Assembly (NCBI GenBank): GCA_030562195.1 | Contig: JAUJPP010000011.1 | Location: 9,052,001 to 9,116,000 of the forward strand | Source of the DNA: Nipponacmea schrenckii | Taxonomy: Eukaryota > Mollusca > Gastropoda > Lottiidae | DNA length: 64,000 nucleotides | Reading direction: 5' to 3' | Shown: positions 60,880 to 64,000 of the stretch, piece by piece | Layout of the letters: every line of letters starts with the position of its first letter | Position numbering within the stretch: the first letter of the stretch is position 1 | Notes under the pieces: model-generated | What the model saw: the letters and a program-made list of their open reading frames with translations, nothing else | Database searches by the model: none | What the model was told of the DNA's origin: nothing | Position numbers and translations under genes: made by a program

Positions 60880-61270
60880 TCAGCCATGTAGTCAGCAATG
60901 AATTCCCTACGGACTAGTGACGTGCATAGCTTGGATATTACTTTTGGCTTTATGCTACATCCCCTCTACACGATCAGAGAAGCACCTGACACTGGGTCAA
61001 AAAAATGTAGGTATGGTTTACGGTTCGGTGTATACAACCGAGATTTCCCAAGTTATTGTAAATTGCTCACTGATTCAATCATATTGTTGATAATTGGTAT
61101 CAGTGTTGTAGCATTGCTCTGGACACATGACTCAAAAAGTCCAAGTTTCTGATCATACCCACCAAAGATCCACTGATCAAGATGTCCAACATTTTTTCCG
61201 CTTGGCAAACAAACCTTCTTCAATTTCGACAATTTGTCCAACACCACTTAATGGATGTGGATGAAACACA
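60880..61270 (-). pseudogene. Merlin-type transposase fragment B (core and C terminus)
   Basis: Minus strand: VEIEEGLFAKRKK (about 61215), then, one frame off, DQWIFGGYDQKLG (about 61150), then FFDPVSGAS and a basic C-terminal stretch (about 60900-60990). This order matches IS1016/IS1595-like Merlin transposases (ISXO2-like DDE domain). The usual EIDE motif reads EIEE. Frameshifts and a stop show decay. The first part is about 78% identical to 62236-62430. Confidence 0.7.
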
Positions 61271-61289
61271 CACATCTCGATAAACATCG

Positions 61290-62180
61290 ATTGTGTTTCA
61301 TGGTTATTTTCGTTTGGCTTCGTCTGGAGGTTGGTGAGCAATGCTTCCGATTTTTTTCATTCTACGGTGTGATTGTGGTTTTCTATCAGGTGCTGGCTCA
61401 GGGCTATGGCTGATTTACCATTAGACATGTTACAGGAGGTCTTGTGCTGCCTGATTCGCATTCTTAATGTTTGTCTGCTTTCTCCTATATAAATCGCCTC
61501 GCAATTACACTTGACTTTATTGAGGGTTGGCGTATTTGTTCTGCCATTGGCTCTAAGAACTGATTTGAGGTTGGCTGTGGTTGATCCTAGTAAGTCGTCT
61601 GATGGTTCTATTGATTTGGTAGCTGGCGGCTGCTACAAATAGAACAGTCAATAGTTATTAGGTTGCGACGGAAATGGTTGTATCTGCAAAATACATTGGT
61701 CAGGTGGTTTATTTCAGCTTGGCAGGATTCCGTGTCACTGCAGACGGATTTGGGTCTGGCGTTGATCGTATTTGCATTGTTCGGTTGGGTGGTTAGATTT
61801 ATAGTTGATGTACTGATCTGTGGAGACCGACTTTCTATATACTGAAGTGGATATTACTTTTAATATGTCTACAAAGGGTAGTTGGTTGTTGTTCTTTTTC
61901 GGCAGTGAATTGGATTTTGGGATGTTAATATGGTCTAGTTTGGTGGCAGGGTCAGAATCTTTAAGGGGAATAGCCAATGCATTGCGTAGCCAGCAAAGAG
62001 GTTTGATTGGAGAGCTTGGAAGGGGTTGTTCCTCGAAATAGTGGGGGATAGTGGTGAACCCATTGGTAACCCATGAATCTGTTTATATGTGTTCTTATCC
62101 CAAGTGAAGTAGGTGGAAGAGATGCATGATTCTAAAAGGGTCATGTTGTTATCAGTAGAGATGGAGGTATTCAAGTTGTT
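61290..62180 (-). mobile_element. Second Penelope-like relic (RT plus GIY-YIG)
   Basis: Minus strand: YFTWDKNTYKQIHGLPMGS (about 62050-62105, RT motif) and LPFVDILKVISTSVYRK (about 61830-61880). Downstream is a C-terminal GIY-YIG-like block EAIYIGESRQTLRMRIRQHK (about 61450-61510), then a His-rich stretch SQHLIENHNH. The catalytic YxDD region is missing (deletion near 61990), and there are several frame breaks. The subfamily differs from that of the copy at 18884-20400. Confidence 0.78.
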
Positions 62181-62235
62181 GATGTTGGTGTCTATTTTCT
62201 GTTTGATGATGGTGACGGCTTCTTGGGATCCACCG

Positions 62236-62710
62236 TTGTATTACTATTGTAGCATTTCTCTGGGCAACAGGCTCACGAAATCCCAGTTTCTGAGCCGGAT
62301 CATACCCACCAAAGAGCCACTGCCCTAAAACAAGACGTCCAACATTATTTTACCGTCTGGCAAACAAACTTTCCCCAATTCCTCAATTTCAACATTTTGT
62401 CCCATACCACCAAATTGATGTGGATGGTTAATGAAATATTCAACACACATATCTAGACAAAACCTTCCAAACGTCGATTTTGTGTCCGGAAAAAATGTAA
62501 TTCTCTCATTGTCTGTAATACAGACAAACGTCTGTGGGATCCACAGCCATAGGGCAAAAGATATGTTAATCCCAAGATATGTTTGGTTCTCCTACAAGTT
62601 GTACTTCGCCATGTCACCCCGTCAATTGCCCTTGCATACCTGCCTTCAACACATTGGTCGTTGCAGTTTGGACACAAAACTGAGCTCGTCAATAACAAAT
62701 TTTGAAGTTA
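62236..62710 (-). pseudogene. Merlin-type transposase fragment A (N terminus to core)
   Basis: Minus strand: CPNCNDQCVEGRYARAIDG then VTWRSTTC (about 62600-62680), the N-terminal zinc ribbon and DG-x-x-W-R-C-like block of ISXO2/Merlin proteins; then VEIEELGK (about 62380) and LFGGYD (about 62310, other frame). It stops where the Penelope-like relic begins. Confidence 0.7.
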
Positions 62711-63115
62711 AAAATCAATGGTTGCAGGAAAGTCATTTCTAAATCTAATACTAATGTCCATCAGTCAAACTCAACCTCATTTGGCAGGAATAAATTGGGT
62801 GTAGCCGCATCTTTTCTATACAAGTTCAGATGGACAAATTAAAATAAATGAAAAAGCTGATAAAGCGGGTAAAAAGTACTTGAAGGAGTAAATTAAAAAG
62901 CTTCTGTTGTATTGCAGGTCCTGCAATGTATTTCTGAGAAGCCTTGTATCCTGTAAAACGTTCTGTTTATGAGATGCTGCAACGGATAGTTAAGTAATGT
63001 GAGTTACGTGCAAATTTTTATCAATTATATATCTTCTATGATCAATCAAACTCAGATAAATTAGGGGAATGCTAAAGTAATATAATCGTTGGCGATTTAT
63101 ACTTCTAAATATTAA

Positions 63116-63780
63116 AAGATAGCTTGCCAGGCAAGATAATATACGCCCACTGGCAGCATTGATTTTGAATAAAAAATAAAATATACATATACTTCATTTC
63201 TAGGGTGATAAATGTACAATATTACTATAGTTTCCTTAAAATCAGTCAAAAATTATACCTAATAAGGCAATAATTTAATAAAGATTTTCAGTATTTTTGA
63301 TTGTTAAAAGAAATTGATCAAAATCCGTAAGGAATTGTGCCTTGGATAAACAAACCAAAATCCGAACGCGTTTTAAAGAACACAGTCAATAATTCATATT
63401 AAATATTTTGTGATATTTCTTTTCAATAGGGTTCATCCTTGAATGATAATTAAAAATTTCAGCAAGTTTCTGAGCTAAAATTTTGACACTTTTTTTCAAA
63501 AACAGAGGAAATACTGATATTAAATATCTTTTAAAATTTATCTGATTTTCAATAGGGTTCATCCTTTGGTGATTCCACATACTCATGTTGATACTGATAC
63601 TAAATATTTTTCGATTTAACTGAATTTCAATAGGGTTCATCCTAAAGTGATTACAAATATTCATGCCAAGTTATGTCAAAATCGCTCAAGAATTGTGACT
63701 TGTAGAGTGTTTACAAGACAAAAATCCAACACATTTTATAGAACAAGTGCGATAATTCGTATCTATCTATTATATATATA
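63116..63780. repeat. Dispersed repeat, copy 3
   Basis: It starts AGATAGCTTGCCAGGCAAG and ACGCCCACTGGC, then has TCAATAGGGTTCATCCTTG units as in 49147-50654. The terminal GACGGAC block is absent, so the copy is truncated. 62711-63115 shows nothing. Confidence 0.65.
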
Positions 63781-63786
63781 AGAGGA

Positions 63787-63808
63787 AGTGTGTGTGTGTG
63801 TGTGTATG
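63787..63808. repeat. TG microsatellite
   Basis: A run of about nine TG dinucleotides in GAAGTGTGTG...TGTATGG. The rest of the window to 64000 has no recognised feature. Confidence 0.9.
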
Positions 63809-64000
63809 GTCGCCATAGCTCAAAGACGGAGGCAGGCAGGAAGGAGATGCTGTGCATGCACAATCCTGTATATGCAAGGATGTGCACCTGAGTCTTTGTT
63901 TTGGCATTCGTTGTTTACTTTGTCCAAAATGCAATCATGCAAACACAGTAAACAAGCCTTCCAGAAATTTAAAGAACATTCTAGAGCAAATATAAGGGAG

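Overview
The window is nuclear DNA of an animal: intron-rich genes, AT-rich non-coding sequence, many satellites and several classes of eukaryotic transposon. A mollusc, probably a gastropod, is the best guess. That rests on the transposon mix (Penelope-like, Merlin, KDZ, BEL/Pao, long foldback elements) and on a dispersed repeat of mollusc style; it is inference, not proof. Both host genes found are on the minus strand.

Gene 1 (4440-10763, seven exons, 529 codons) encodes a single-pass membrane protein resembling MEGF9: signal peptide, one fibronectin-III-like fold split by a large Asn/Thr-rich insert, three laminin-type EGF repeats, a transmembrane helix and a 63-residue tail with the MEGF9-like motif FWTVELKED. 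All six introns are phase 1. Its last intron holds about 18 tandem copies of the 3' end of exon 6, each with its splice donor.

The stretch 10764-20806 has no host gene that I can see. It holds a MULE-like foldback MITE with a 9-bp target duplication (11358-12167), a decayed KDZ DNA transposon (12742-16730), a 30-31 bp satellite (17455-18535) and a 5'-truncated Penelope-like retroelement (18884-20400).

Gene 2 (20807-59039) is the main discovery: about 50 small exons chain in frame into a secreted protein of about 1,295 residues. It has a signal peptide, 14 tandem copies of a six-cysteine module (modal spacing C-x6-C-x16-C-x8-C-x7-C-x24-C) and an acidic, aromatic tail. Each module is two exons joined by a phase 2 intron. 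Every other intron is phase 1, and modules are separated by symmetric linker microexons (15-129 nt), several carrying KR or RR. I do not recognise the module as a named family. Its introns hold satellites (34, 41, 19 and about 57 bp units), a LINE relic, a 2.07-kb foldback element with an 8-bp target duplication, and a BEL/Pao relic carrying a SINE. A local duplication (39.04-42.66 kb versus 45.59-48.15 kb) multiplied linker exons while losing the module between them.

The stretch 59040-64000 lies upstream of gene 2. It contains a second Penelope-like relic sandwiched between two Merlin transposase fragments (60880-62710), a further copy of the dispersed repeat and a short TG microsatellite.
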